In this document: one piece after another, positions 42,425 to 51,786 of the stretch | Layout: each line of letters starts with the position of its first letter | Position numbering within the stretch: the stretch's first letter is position 1 | Assembly: GCA_045532455.1 (NCBI GenBank) | Contig: JAZSFX010000010.1 | Coordinates: 116,404-180,403, forward strand | Direction: 5' to 3' | Length of the DNA: 64,000 bases | From: Ornithomonoglobus_A sp045532455 | GTDB taxonomy: Bacteria; Bacillota; Clostridia; UBA1381 | Program-made: the position numbers and the translations under genes | Notes under the pieces: generated by a model | What the model saw: only the letters and a program-made list of their open reading frames with translations | The model's database searches: none | What the model was told of the DNA's origin: nothing

Positions 42425-44794
42425 TTATCCTTTCGATTTTAATGTTACGCCCATGGCGGCAAGGCTTTCCACTGCCTTATCAACAAGGGGTTGTACTTCT
42501 TCCATAGAAAGTGTTCTCTCGTCTGATGAGAATGTGAGTCTTACTGCCATACTCTTTACTCCGTCAGCTTCGTAAAGGTCAATAACCTGAACGTTTGAAA
42601 GTGCTTGTGCATTCTGGCTTTCCCATGCTTTTGCTATCTGCTCGTATCTTATTGAGTCGTTTATTACGAACGACAGGTCGTAGTCTATTGACGGGAACTT
42701 TGATGGCTCTGCAAATTCAACTGCCTTAATCTCCGCCGCTTCCATACTTACAAGGTCGATTTCGATACAAACAACTGCGCTGTTCTTGTCTATCTTTGCA
42801 AGATTTTTGGGGTGCATTGTGTTTATTGTACCAACCTTTACACCATCATACAGAATATCTGATGTGTTCTTTGGATGTTGCCAATTAAATGAAACATCCG
42901 TTTTTGCAAATGTAACCGCACCGTGCTTGATATAGTCAAACAGGCATCTTACAACGTCTAAAGCCTTAAAGTAGAGTGTTTTTTCACTATCCTCTTTTGA
43001 GAACATTACAATACCGAGCTTTTTCTTTTCGTTACATTCGCCATTCTTTTTTATACCCTCTACAACACGACCTACCTCGAAAATTCCGAAGTCCTTTGCA
43101 AATGTTCTGTTATCATAAGCAAAGCCAAGAAGTGTAGGAAGCATTGTACTTCTTAGTGTTCCGTTTTCGGGTGTTGCGATATTTAGTATGCGCACGTTTT
43201 CGTCGATGTCAAGACCGAGCTTTTTCATCTTTTTACCGTCATACCAGATGTATGAATGTACCTCGTGCATACCGAATTTCTTTACTAAAATATCCTTAAC
43301 CTGTGCCTCGTCCGACTTTGTCATACTTTGTCTTATCGGCTTAAGGGCACTTTTAGTTGTCTTTATTTCGAAGTTATCGTAACCGTAAATTCTTGTTATT
43401 TCTTCTATAAGGTCTGCTTTTATTGTAACGTCCTTTGTTGCTCGCCATGACGGTACTTCAACCTTGAACTCATTACCTGTGTGCTCACACTTAAAGCCAA
43501 GTGCTTTGAGTGTGGTTACGATTTTTTCGTCGCTTATGTCTATTCCTGTGTATTTATCTACATAATCCTTGTCTATTGTAAGATTAATAACAGGGTATTT
43601 CTTTACATATTCATCTGTTAGTGCTGATGCTACAACTGCACCCTCGTCAATACTCTTTACAAGATAGATAAATCTCTCCACTGCCGCAATAGTAAGCTCG
43701 GGGTCGAGGATTTTTTCGTATCTCATACTTGCATCTGTTCTTAGACCAAGCTTTGTTGAGGATTTTCTTACACTTACACCGTCAAAGTTTGCACTCTCCA
43801 AAACAACCGAGGTTGTGTTATCCACAATTTCGGAATCAAGACCGCCCATAATACCTGCAATAGCAACGGGGGTGTCGTTATTGTGGATAAGAAGTGTGTT
43901 TGTATCAATCTCACGTTTTGTACCGTCAAGTGTTTCGAATTCACACTCTGCTTTTGGTGTATCTATAACTATTTTATCTATCTTTGTTGCGTCAAATGCG
44001 TGAGTTGGCTGACCGAGTTCCAGCATAATGTAGTTGGTTACGTCAGCGAGTAAGTTTATAGGTCTCATTCCGCAATAGGTAAGACGAATTTTTATGTGGG
44101 CAGGTGATACGTTCTTTGTGATATTATCCATCTTTATGCATGAGTATCTGTAAACCAAATCGTCTCTTTTAACTTCAACGGGGATTTTGTTTTTGTGTCC
44201 CTCATCACTGTTGCCAAGCTTTAGCGGCTTTAACTCCCTGCCTGTAAGTGCTGAGAACTCTCTTGCAATGCCGTAGTGTCCCCAAAGGTCAGGACGGTTT
44301 GTTAGTGATTTGTTGTCTACCTCAAAGATTATATCGTCTATAGGGAATATTTCTTTTATGTCTGTGCCAAGTTTAGTGTCCCCGCAAAGCTCCATAAGAC
44401 CACTATGGTCCTCGCTTATTCCGAGTTCTTTTTCGGAGCAACACATACCCTCAGACGGATAGCCCGCAAGCATTGCCTTGCCGATTTCCATACCGCTGAC
44501 CTTGCCACCGCATTTTGCAAATGCAACTATCATTCCCTCTCTTACGTTTGGCGCACCGCACACGCAGTCGTATATTCTATCGCCTGCATCTACCTTTAAA
44601 AGATGAAGCTTTTTTGATTCGGGATGGTTTTCGACAGATAAAATCTTTGCCGCTACAACTCCCGATATATCTGCGCCTTTGTATATAATATCTTCAACCT
44701 CAGCAGTTGAAAGTGTAAAACGGTGTATTAAATCTTCTATATTTTCGTTTGATAAATCAACATAGTCGTTTATCCAGTTCATTGAAACGAGCAT
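42425..44794 (-). CDS. pheT: phenylalanyl-tRNA synthetase beta subunit
   Basis: A 789-residue subunit. It has an N-terminal EMAP/tRNA-binding domain (residues 40-150; VVAAKILSVENHPESKKLHLLKVDAG), B3/B4 editing domain, B5 domain, core catalytic-like domain with LRSTMLPTLLGFAYDNR, and a C-terminal anticodon-binding FDX-ACB domain (FPSIDYDLSFVINDSI). It works as an alpha2-beta2 tetramer with PheS, encoded 150 bases upstream; a family A repeat lies in that gap. Confidence 0.96.
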   Translation of the reverse strand: MLVSMNWINDYVDLSNENIEDLIHRFTLSTAEVEDIIYKGADISGVVAAKILSVENHPESKKLHLLKVDAGDRIYDCVCGAPNVREGMIVAFAKCGGKVSGMEIGKAMLAGYPSEGMCCSEKELGISEDHSGLMELCGDTKLGTDIKEIFPIDDIIFEVDNKSLTNRPDLWGHYGIAREFSALTGRELKPLKLGNSDEGHKNKIPVEVKRDDLVYRYSCIKMDNITKNVSPAHIKIRLTYCGMRPINLLADVTNYIMLELGQPTHAFDATKIDKIVIDTPKAECEFETLDGTKREIDTNTLLIHNNDTPVAIAGIMGGLDSEIVDNTTSVVLESANFDGVSVRKSSTKLGLRTDASMRYEKILDPELTIAAVERFIYLVKSIDEGAVVASALTDEYVKKYPVINLTIDKDYVDKYTGIDISDEKIVTTLKALGFKCEHTGNEFKVEVPSWRATKDVTIKADLIEEITRIYGYDNFEIKTTKSALKPIRQSMTKSDEAQVKDILVKKFGMHEVHSYIWYDGKKMKKLGLDIDENVRILNIATPENGTLRSTMLPTLLGFAYDNRTFAKDFGIFEVGRVVEGIKKNGECNEKKKLGIVMFSKEDSEKTLYFKALDVVRCLFDYIKHGAVTFAKTDVSFNWQHPKNTSDILYDGVKVGTINTMHPKNLAKIDKNSAVVCIEIDLVSMEAAEIKAVEFAEPSKFPSIDYDLSFVINDSIRYEQIAKAWESQNAQALSNVQVIDLYEADGVKSMAVRLTFSSDERTLSMEEVQPLVDKAVESLAAMGVTLKSKG

Positions 44795-44851
44795 TTTTTA
44801 TATTCCTTTCATTGTTTGTTTAACAAATATTCATATCCGCAGGTTTTCTCA

Positions 44852-44935
44852 AAAATTGTGCAGATTGCCGTTTTGCAGTTTGGGTGCTGTATGAAAATAC
44901 CGCCCCAAACAAAAAATGGTGAGATGCGCAATTTT
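44852..44935 (-). repeat. 84-bp palindromic repeat, family A copy 2 (between pheS and pheT)
   Basis: Reverse-oriented relative to copy 1. On the minus strand the inner stem is GTTTGGG/CCCAAAC with GTAT/ATAC beside the loop, where copy 1 has GTTCGGG/CCCGAAC and GTAC/GTAC. The outer arms AAAAATTGCGCAT and TGCACAATTTTT are kept, and the flanking GGTTTT/AAAACC also pairs. It would be transcribed as part of the pheST mRNA. Confidence 0.8.
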
Positions 44936-44944
44936 TGAAAAACC

Positions 44945-45973
44945 TTATTTGTTCTTGAATTGCTTTAGTGCTTTTATACTTCCACTGTTAAATGTTCTGA
45001 TATCCTTTATACCATACTTCATCATAGCAAGTCTTGTTAAGCCAAGACCAAAAGCAAAGCCGGTGTATTCTTCGGGGTCGATACCACCGTGCTTTAAAAC
45101 GTTGGGGTGAATCATACCGCAGGGGCAAAGTTCAAGCCAACCACTGTTTTTACATGAGGGACAACCCTCGCCGCCGCAGATAAGACATTCTATATCAAGC
45201 TCAAAGCCAGGCTCGACAAATGGGAAAAATCCCGGTCTTAATCGTACGTTTATGTCCTTTTTGAATACCTCCGAAAGCATTGTTTTCATAAAGTATATCA
45301 GGTTGGATATTGAAATATCCTTATCTATCATAATTCCTTCCATCTGGAAGAATGTATTTTCGTGGCACGCATCTGTTGACTCGTTACGGAAGCAACGTCC
45401 CGGGAATATTGCACGTAGTGGTGCACCATACTTCTTCATAATTGCATTTTGCGCCGCCGATGTGTGTGTTTTTAAAAGCTGACCGTTTGAGAGATAATAT
45501 GTGTCCTGCATATCTCTTGCAGGGTGGTGCTTTGGAATATTTAAAGCCTCAAAGCAATGATAATCGTCAACAATTTCTACGTAATCTTCAATATTAAAGC
45601 CCATGCTTAAGAATATATCCTCAAGCTCACGCTGAACAAGTGTTATAGGGTGATATGAGCCGGAGTTGTCTGATGGCGGAAGAGAATCGTCATAGCTTTC
45701 TGCGGCGTCAATCATTGCTTGCTCCTCTTGTTCTTCAAGACGTTTTGCAAGCGAAATAAGCTCATCGTTTATGAATTTTTTGAGGTCGTTTATAATCTGA
45801 CCTGCTTCCTTTTTCTGTTCGTTGGGAACATTTTTAAGCTCGCTCATCAGGTTTGAAACTGAGCCTTTTTTACCAAGAAATTCTACTCTTAAGTTTTCTG
45901 CATCGGCAGATGATTTTGCCGTAGCAAGCTTTTTAGAAAATTCTTGTTTTAGCATGGTTGTTTTTTCTAACAT
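44945..45973 (-). CDS. pheS: phenylalanyl-tRNA synthetase alpha subunit
   Basis: A 342-residue class II synthetase subunit. It starts with a coiled coil (residues 1-85) for tRNA binding. Motif 2 is IFPGRCFRNESTDACHENTFFQMEG and motif 3 GFAFGLGLTRLAMMKYGI, written here in parts: FPGRCFRNESTDACHE and GFAFGLGLTRLAM. HTSAAQN is the phenylalanine site region. It is the first structural gene behind the T-box leader at 46016-46283. Confidence 0.96.
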   Translation of the reverse strand: MLEKTTMLKQEFSKKLATAKSSADAENLRVEFLGKKGSVSNLMSELKNVPNEQKKEAGQIINDLKKFINDELISLAKRLEEQEEQAMIDAAESYDDSLPPSDNSGSYHPITLVQRELEDIFLSMGFNIEDYVEIVDDYHCFEALNIPKHHPARDMQDTYYLSNGQLLKTHTSAAQNAIMKKYGAPLRAIFPGRCFRNESTDACHENTFFQMEGIMIDKDISISNLIYFMKTMLSEVFKKDINVRLRPGFFPFVEPGFELDIECLICGGEGCPSCKNSGWLELCPCGMIHPNVLKHGGIDPEEYTGFAFGLGLTRLAMMKYGIKDIRTFNSGSIKALKQFKNK

Positions 45974-46015
45974 AAATCTAAATCCTTTCGGTATATTATT
46001 GGGGTATTTTTAAAC

Positions 46016-46283
46016 AAAAAAAACCCTCCGTAAAGGGACGGGTTAAAAATCCGCGGTACCACCCAATTTCAGAGCCTCAGCCCTGCACTCTTTTGCACTT
46101 TGCTTCGTGTTGTGCCTACACTTTGCTTATACCCCTTGGTTTTAAGGCTTTCGCAAAAGACTCCCGTGCTGAAATTCACCACTTTGCCATCACCGCAGAT
46201 ACTCACAGCCAAGGTATCCGCTCTCTTTTGTGATAAACAAATGCTACTTACACACGTTCACAGTCCGAATATTATTACAGTTA
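46016..46283 (-). promoter_or_regulatory. T-box riboswitch, phenylalanine specific, upstream of pheST
   Basis: The minus-strand leader contains the T-box core GGGTGGTACCGCG at about 46053-46066, followed by the terminator made from CCCGTCC and GGAGGG and an eight-T run near 46017-46045. In Stem I, an AGTA-like element and the segment GAATTTCAGCACG leave TTC as the specifier codon before the closing pairs CGTGT/GCACG. Uncharged tRNA-Phe would bind there and favour readthrough into pheS. The promoter is at 46289-46317. Confidence 0.93.
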
Positions 46284-46288
46284 CAATC

Positions 46289-46317
46289 ATTCTATCACAA
46301 AATCATCGTTATGTCAA
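46289..46317 (-). promoter_or_regulatory. promoter of the T-box pheST operon
   Basis: TTGACA, 17 bases, TAGAAT on the minus strand. Confidence 0.8.
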
Positions 46318-46386
46318 GGTTTTATGAGGATTTTTATCCCTTTTGTATGCCGTTTTGCATATGATATAAAAAGGAGTGTGAAAAAT

Positions 46387-46872
46387 ATGGAATATAACAG
46401 AGCCTTAGCGGTTAGCTACGCAAACCGATATGCCTTATCGCCAAACCCTGCTTTTTATAATTTTGAAAATATCGGCGGTGATTGCACAAACTTTGCATCG
46501 CAGTGTATTTATGCGGGAAGCGGTGTGATGAATTATACTCCCGTTTTTGGGTGGTATTACATCAGCGTAAACGACCGTACTCCGTCGTGGACAGGAGTGA
46601 ATGAGCTATACCGATTTCTTGTAAATAACAATTCAAGCGGACCTCAGGGTGTGGTTGTGCCCCTTAGCGAGATTGAGGCAGGAGATATAATACAGTTAAA
46701 ATTCACATACAATGAGGGTTTTGACCACACACCCGTTGTAACTGATGTGGGTAACCGAACTCCCGAGACTATTCTTGTTGCGGCGCATACCTTTAATGCA
46801 AAAAACAGGCCGCTATCAACATACAATTACACTGATATACGACCTGTTCATATTTTTAATGTTAATCCTTAA
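46387..46872 (+). CDS. amidase-domain (Amidase_6) protein
   Basis: A 161-residue protein that is almost wholly an amidase domain of the NlpC/P60-like type found in Clostridia. The catalytic cysteine is in GGDCTNFASQCIYAGSG near residue 30 and the histidine probably in GFDHTPVVTDVG. YNRALAVSYANRYAL at the start is typical. No signal peptide is seen, which is odd for a wall-acting enzyme. Start at 46387 supported by AAAGGAG. It is an isolated plus-strand gene, and its last 4 bases overlap the end of the convergent Clp gene. Confidence 0.8.
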   Translation: MEYNRALAVSYANRYALSPNPAFYNFENIGGDCTNFASQCIYAGSGVMNYTPVFGWYYISVNDRTPSWTGVNELYRFLVNNNSSGPQGVVVPLSEIEAGDIIQLKFTYNEGFDHTPVVTDVGNRTPETILVAAHTFNAKNRPLSTYNYTDIRPVHIFNVNP

Positions 46873-49244
46873 AGAATATTAATTACAATTTTGCCATCCT
46901 CATCATCGGCACAGAGCTTTGCGCCCTCGGTGATTTTTCCGGTGAGCGACAGCTTTGCGAGCGAGTCCTCGAGGGTGCTTTGTATTGCACGCTTAAGAGG
47001 TCTTGCACCGTATTTTACGTCGTAGCCCTTTTGGAGAATAATTTCCTTTGCCGCGTCGGTAACTTCAAGTGTTGCCCCTTTTTCGCCAAGTTTTTGGGTT
47101 ATATCCTTAAGTAAAAGGTCTATAATCTTTCTGAGCTCCCCTTTCTTTAGCGGCTTAAAGGTTACAATTTCGTCTATTCTGTTGATGAACTCAGGCTTAA
47201 AGAACTGCTTTAAGCTCTTTTGAACGTTATCGGCAAGAGTTATCTCGCTATCGGACATAAAACCTGGTGCACTCGAACGGAACTCCGAGCCGGCATTTGT
47301 TGTCATAATAATTATTGTGTTTTCGAAGTTTATGATTTTACCGTGGCTATCGGAAATTCGTCCGTCATCTAAAATCTGCAGAAAGAGATTAAATACCTCG
47401 GGATGCGCCTTTTCTATTTCATCTAGCAATATTACCGAGTAGGGATTTCGGCGTACCTTTTCGGTAAGCTGACCTGCATCGTCGTAGCCGACATAGCCAG
47501 GAGGTGAACCGATAAGCTTTGATACGGAGTGTTTTTCCATATACTCAGACATATCTATTCTTATAAGAGCTTCCTCGTTGTTGAACATTACCTCTGCAAT
47601 GGTTTTCACAAGCTCGGTTTTTCCCACGCCTGTCGGTCCTGCAAAAATGAACGAAACGGGACGTTTTTTTGTTGTTATATCTGCTCTGCCGCGTCTTATT
47701 GCTCTTGACACTGCACCCACTGCCTCGTCCTGACCTATTACTCTTTCGTGAATTCTATCCTCAAGCTCTAAAAGACGTTTTGTTTCGTCCTCAGTTAGTC
47801 GGTGAACGGGGATTTTTGTCCAGCTTTCTATTACTGCAGCAATATCATCAAATGTGATTTCGGATTTTGCTGACTCCTCTTTTGCTTTATTTAGCTTTTC
47901 TTCGAGTCTTAGTACCTCGGATTTAAGATTTGCAACCGCCTCAAAATCTGCCTTTTCGGTTGCTTCTTCTATTTGTAAATTTGCACCAAGAATATTTTCC
48001 TCAAGAAGCTTTGCATCGTAGAGCGCCCTATTATTGAGGTTTACGCGTGAGCCTGCCTCGTCTATAACGTCTATTGCCTTATCGGGCAAAAAGCGGTCGG
48101 TGATATATCTCTCCGAGAGCTTTACTGCCATTTCTATGATTTTGTCGCTGATTTTTACGTGGTGATATGTTTCGTAGTAGTCCTTTATTCCCTGTAAAAT
48201 CTCTATGCTTTCCTCAACTGACGGTTCGTCAATTAAAACGGGTTGGAAACGTCTTTCAAGCGCTGTATCCTTTTCGATATGCTTGCGGTATTCGTTAAGT
48301 GTTGTTGCACCAATAATCTGAATTTCACCGCGGGCAAGGGCGGGCTTTAAGATATTTGCCGCGCTCATTGCACCCTCGGCATCGCCTGCGGCAACAATGT
48401 TATGGATTTCGTCTATTACAAGAATGACCTTTCCGATATCCTCTGCTTCTTTTAAAAGACTTTTAAGACGCGCCTCGAACTGTCCACGAAACTGTGTTCC
48501 TGCAACAAGGGCAGTAAAATCTATAAGATAGAGCTGATAGTCAAAAAGTTTTGGCGGTACCTGCTGTTCTACAATTCTGCAGGCAAGTCCCTCTGCTACT
48601 GCAGTTTTACCAACGCCCGGCTCGCCAAGAAGAACGGGGTTGTTTTTGGAACGTCTGTTTAAGATTTGTACAACTCTTTCTATTTCTTTGTTTCGGTTTA
48701 CTACTCTGTCTACCTTGCCCTCAGCTGCCTTTGCGGTAAGGTTTGTGCCATAAGTATCGAGCATTTTTGCCTTTTTGGGTTTTTTGCTCTTTTTATCGTC
48801 TTTGTTTTCCTTTTGTGTTGTTTTTTCCTGTACGGTGTTTTCCTCACCCTTATCCTTGTCGCCTTTTTGCATACCAAACATAAGCGGCATATTGGAGAAT
48901 GCGCCCTTCATAAAATCGGACAATGAGCCTGTGTGTGCACCGCCCTCCTCGTTGTCGGAGAATGGGTTAAGTGCATCTGCACCGTTTTCGGATAGACCTT
49001 GAAGCATTTGGTCCATATCCATATCCGAGTCTTCCATATTTTCCATAAATTCTGCCATCTGGGCATTCATTGCTTCCATTTCCTCTTCGTTAATACCAAG
49101 ACTTTCTATCATATTATTAAGAGGTGCAATTCCCAGCTTCTTTGCGCACGAAAGGCAAAGTCCCTCATTTGTTGTTTTGTCGCCCTCCATTTTTGTTATA
49201 AACAGAACAGCCACATTCTTTTTGCATTTTGCACATAATTCCAT
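46869..49244 (-). CDS. ClpE-like ATP-dependent unfoldase with N-terminal zinc finger
   Basis: A 791-residue Hsp100 ATPase. The N-terminus is a ClpE/McsA-type zinc finger with cysteines C4, C7, C30 and C33 (ELCAKCKKN, GLCLSCAKK). It continues into a Met/Asp/Glu-rich segment (residues 50-80) and a lysine-rich linker. AAA domain 1 has GEPGVGKTAVAEG and VILVIDEIHN; AAA domain 2 has GPTGVGKTELVK and VILLDEIEKAHPEVF. A UVR-like middle segment lies near residue 415. It would feed ClpP. The ClpC N-domain is absent. No ctsR, mcsA or mcsB is nearby. The start at 49244 is favoured by the zinc finger, though GGGG is 15 bases away. Confidence 0.88.
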   Translation of the reverse strand: MELCAKCKKNVAVLFITKMEGDKTTNEGLCLSCAKKLGIAPLNNMIESLGINEEEMEAMNAQMAEFMENMEDSDMDMDQMLQGLSENGADALNPFSDNEEGGAHTGSLSDFMKGAFSNMPLMFGMQKGDKDKGEENTVQEKTTQKENKDDKKSKKPKKAKMLDTYGTNLTAKAAEGKVDRVVNRNKEIERVVQILNRRSKNNPVLLGEPGVGKTAVAEGLACRIVEQQVPPKLFDYQLYLIDFTALVAGTQFRGQFEARLKSLLKEAEDIGKVILVIDEIHNIVAAGDAEGAMSAANILKPALARGEIQIIGATTLNEYRKHIEKDTALERRFQPVLIDEPSVEESIEILQGIKDYYETYHHVKISDKIIEMAVKLSERYITDRFLPDKAIDVIDEAGSRVNLNNRALYDAKLLEENILGANLQIEEATEKADFEAVANLKSEVLRLEEKLNKAKEESAKSEITFDDIAAVIESWTKIPVHRLTEDETKRLLELEDRIHERVIGQDEAVGAVSRAIRRGRADITTKKRPVSFIFAGPTGVGKTELVKTIAEVMFNNEEALIRIDMSEYMEKHSVSKLIGSPPGYVGYDDAGQLTEKVRRNPYSVILLDEIEKAHPEVFNLFLQILDDGRISDSHGKIINFENTIIIMTTNAGSEFRSSAPGFMSDSEITLADNVQKSLKQFFKPEFINRIDEIVTFKPLKKGELRKIIDLLLKDITQKLGEKGATLEVTDAAKEIILQKGYDVKYGARPLKRAIQSTLEDSLAKLSLTGKITEGAKLCADDEDGKIVINIL

Positions 49245-49332
49245 TTTTATGGTTAAAATCCCCTTTCGTTTGATTACAAACATATATGATTAAAACTGTG
49301 TTTATAATCAACTGTATGTTCTTGTTATTTTT

Positions 49333-49359
49333 CGGACCGTCGAGGACGCCGGTCCCTAC
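49333..49359 (+). repeat. short palindromic repeat, family C variant
   Basis: CGGACC and GGTCC arms around a GTCGAGGACGCC-like loop, then CTAC. Compared with copies 1 and 2, both arms changed while pairing was kept. It lies between the GDPD and Clp genes. Confidence 0.65.
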
Positions 49360-49373
49360 AATTGTTGCTATTG

Positions 49374-50285
49374 TTACTCGTTTTCGTTAATCATATGGTT
49401 AAGTCCCGGAATGTTGTTTGTTACCACAAAATCTGCTCCAAGACTTATATATTTTCTTGCATCGTCGGGAGTATCGAGTGTCCATGCACCTATGCGATAA
49501 CCCCTTTGGTGCAGGTCGGTGGCAACCTCTTTTGTTATCAGTGGTGCGTTAAGTAGTATTCCCGAATTTTCGCCAAGATGAGGTAGAAGCGGCTCGTATG
49601 CAGAATAGTCCAATGTTGCATATGCAACAAGCATTACAAGCACCTCTTTATCAAGAGCGCGAATTGCCTTTAAGTCGTCAAGACCGCCTGTTATAATGCA
49701 CCGTTTATATAAGCCACTGTTTTTTATGGTTTCTAAAAAACCCTCATAGTCGGTAATCTCTTTTATTTCTATTACGGGCACACAATCATATATTACGCAA
49801 TTATTCAAAAATTCAATCATTGTAGGAATTTTTAGTGTTTCGAAAGCGCTTACGTCATTTCCGAAATCTATATGAAATTTCATAAGCTCGCTGTATGTGT
49901 AGTCGTTAAGCTCGCCCGTGCCTGTTGTAGTACGGTCGAGAGTTTCGTCGTGCATACACATAAAAACACCGTCTGCCGACTCTATAATATCGGTTTCTAT
50001 TCCCCAAAAGCCTGCCTTGCCCGCCCGCTCAAATGACGGAATACTGTTCTCGGGTGCGTGGTCCGAAAAACCTCTGTGCGCAACAAACCTCTCTTTTTTG
50101 CTTTCGAATATATCCTCCGAGCTTATGGTATAAACCTTGTTTTCGTCGTCCTTTTGGCTTGATATGTTAGTTTCATCCGACGGAGTTACAACGTAGTCGG
50201 AAGCGTCGTTTGTGTTGTCCCAGAAAAAGTTTATGATGGCCGCAACAAATAATATTAAAAGCGTTATTTTTAAAAGTTTTCGCAT
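49374..50285 (-). CDS. membrane-anchored glycerophosphodiester phosphodiesterase
   Basis: A 303-residue protein with an N-terminal membrane anchor (RKLLKITLLILFVAAIINFF) and an extracytoplasmic GDPD domain. The catalytic set is present: AHRGFSDHAPENSIPSF (HR and E), GIETDIIESADGVFMCMHD (ExD and H). The terminal GYRIGAWTLDTPDDARKYIS is typical. It splits glycerophosphodiesters to glycerol 3-phosphate. It sits 3 bases downstream of pyrE and is probably co-transcribed. Confidence 0.9.
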   Translation of the reverse strand: MRKLLKITLLILFVAAIINFFWDNTNDASDYVVTPSDETNISSQKDDENKVYTISSEDIFESKKERFVAHRGFSDHAPENSIPSFERAGKAGFWGIETDIIESADGVFMCMHDETLDRTTTGTGELNDYTYSELMKFHIDFGNDVSAFETLKIPTMIEFLNNCVIYDCVPVIEIKEITDYEGFLETIKNSGLYKRCIITGGLDDLKAIRALDKEVLVMLVAYATLDYSAYEPLLPHLGENSGILLNAPLITKEVATDLHQRGYRIGAWTLDTPDDARKYISLGADFVVTNNIPGLNHMINENE

Positions 50286-50288
50286 ATC

Positions 50289-50951
50289 TTAAAAAACGCA
50301 GTACTTTGCCATATACTCTTCCATCGGGGCAAGTACCTCGTTATATTTCCCACTTTCTTTTAAGTATTCGTAAATATCCTGTACAGTTACAAGTGCGTGT
50401 ACCTTTATTCCAAACTCCTCCATTACCTCTGTGATGGCAGTTTTACCCTCTGTTGCACCAACTTCGCAACGATTTACGGAGATGAACATATCACTGACGG
50501 ATACATCTGCTGCACCCAATACAACGGGCATTGTTTCGCGCACTGCAGTACCTGCTGTAATAACGTCTTCGATTATTATAATTTTATCACCGTCCTGTGG
50601 CTTGTAGCCTACAAGTGAGCCGCCTTCACCGTGGTCTTTTTCTTCTTTACGGTTAAAGAAGTATGGCTTGTTTATGCCAAACTCGTTGTATAGTGCTGCT
50701 GCACCTGCTGCTGCAAGCGGAATTCCCTTGTATGCAGGACCAAACATTGCATCAAAACCGTCGCCTACAGTTTCCTTTATTAGTGTTGCATAAAACTTAC
50801 CCAATTTTGCAATCTGCTCGCCTGTTTTGTAGTTGCCTGTGTTAACAAAATACGGTGTATTTCTGCCGCTTTTGGTTGTGAATGAGCCAAAACGAAGAAC
50901 GTCGGCACTCATCATAAATTCTATAAATTCCTTTTTTGTTTGTGTAATCAT
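50289..50951 (-). CDS. pyrE: orotate phosphoribosyltransferase
   Basis: A 220-residue enzyme of pyrimidine synthesis joining orotate and PRPP. The PRPP-binding loop is VIIIEDVITAGTAVRETM, written here as IIIEDVITAGTAV, and FGPAYKGIPLAAAGAAAL and FNRKEEKDHGEGG are the substrate and flexible-loop segments. No other pyr gene is in the window, and no PyrR site is obvious in the 98-base gap upstream. Confidence 0.95.
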   Translation of the reverse strand: MITQTKKEFIEFMMSADVLRFGSFTTKSGRNTPYFVNTGNYKTGEQIAKLGKFYATLIKETVGDGFDAMFGPAYKGIPLAAAGAAALYNEFGINKPYFFNRKEEKDHGEGGSLVGYKPQDGDKIIIIEDVITAGTAVRETMPVVLGAADVSVSDMFISVNRCEVGATEGKTAITEVMEEFGIKVHALVTVQDIYEYLKESGKYNEVLAPMEEYMAKYCVF

Positions 50952-51048
50952 AATTAAAATCCTTTCTTTTTTAGGACAAACACATTTTGCCCCAAAATGT
51001 AATGTTTATTTTAAATTTCGTCTTTTGTATAAAATTTTTAAGACAAAT

Positions 51049-51786
51049 TTAATTTTTGAAGTATAAATCTCTCAGCTTTTTTAAGACCTTTTTTTCCATT
51101 CTCGAAACCTGCATTTGCGAAACACCAAAATACTTAGCAATAACTGATTGACTTTTTTCGTTGTAGTATCTCAAAATTATAAATTCGCGCTCATCGTCGT
51201 CGAGTTTTTTCATACAGTATTTGATAAAATCGCGGTTTTCGAGCATAAGCAGGTTGTTATCCTCCTCACCGATAACGTTTGAGAGTGTGAGGTGTCCGTC
51301 GGCAAATGCTTCGTTCTCCAAAGAGCTTATAAATGATATTCCCCCAGCTCTGTATGCGTCCTCGACAGTTTCTTCGGGTAAATCAAGAATACGGGCAATT
51401 TCTGATATTGTTGTTCCCGATTGTGCACGCTTTATTTTTTCTGCCCTGTAAAAGACCTCGTAAAGCCGACGCGGTATTTTTATAAAGCTACCCTTGTCCC
51501 TGAAATACTTACGTATTTCGCCAAAAACCGTCGGCGTTGCAAAGGTGGCAAATTTCACACCTCTGTCGGGGTCAAATCTCTCAACCGCATTCAGCAAACC
51601 AATGCAGGCAACCTGATATATGTCATCATATTCAATGCCGCGGTTTATAAATCTTCTGGAAAGTATTTCGGCTATGTATATATAATTTTCCACAATTCTG
51701 TCGCGCACTGTTTTATCTTTTGTATTTTTATATTGCGAAAAAAGCTCGTATTCGGCAGTGATAGGCTCCAAAACCTGTGTTGCCAT
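51049..51786 (-). CDS. RNA polymerase sigma factor of the SigB/SigF/SigG group
   Basis: A 245-residue group 3 sigma factor. Region 2 is clear (DIYQVACIGLLNAVERFDPD, RGVKFATFATPTVFGEIRKY, FRDKGSFIKIPRRLYE), region 3 covers 120-165, and region 4 has LDDDEREFIILRYYNEKSQS and VIAKYFGVSQMQVSRMEKKV. Sporulation sigmas F and G and the stress factor B share this form. The expected spoIIAA/spoIIAB genes are missing here. Its start codon overlaps by one base the stop of an unknown membrane protein, which might be its regulator. Confidence 0.88.
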   Translation of the reverse strand: MATQVLEPITAEYELFSQYKNTKDKTVRDRIVENYIYIAEILSRRFINRGIEYDDIYQVACIGLLNAVERFDPDRGVKFATFATPTVFGEIRKYFRDKGSFIKIPRRLYEVFYRAEKIKRAQSGTTISEIARILDLPEETVEDAYRAGGISFISSLENEAFADGHLTLSNVIGEEDNNLLMLENRDFIKYCMKKLDDDEREFIILRYYNEKSQSVIAKYFGVSQMQVSRMEKKVLKKLRDLYFKN

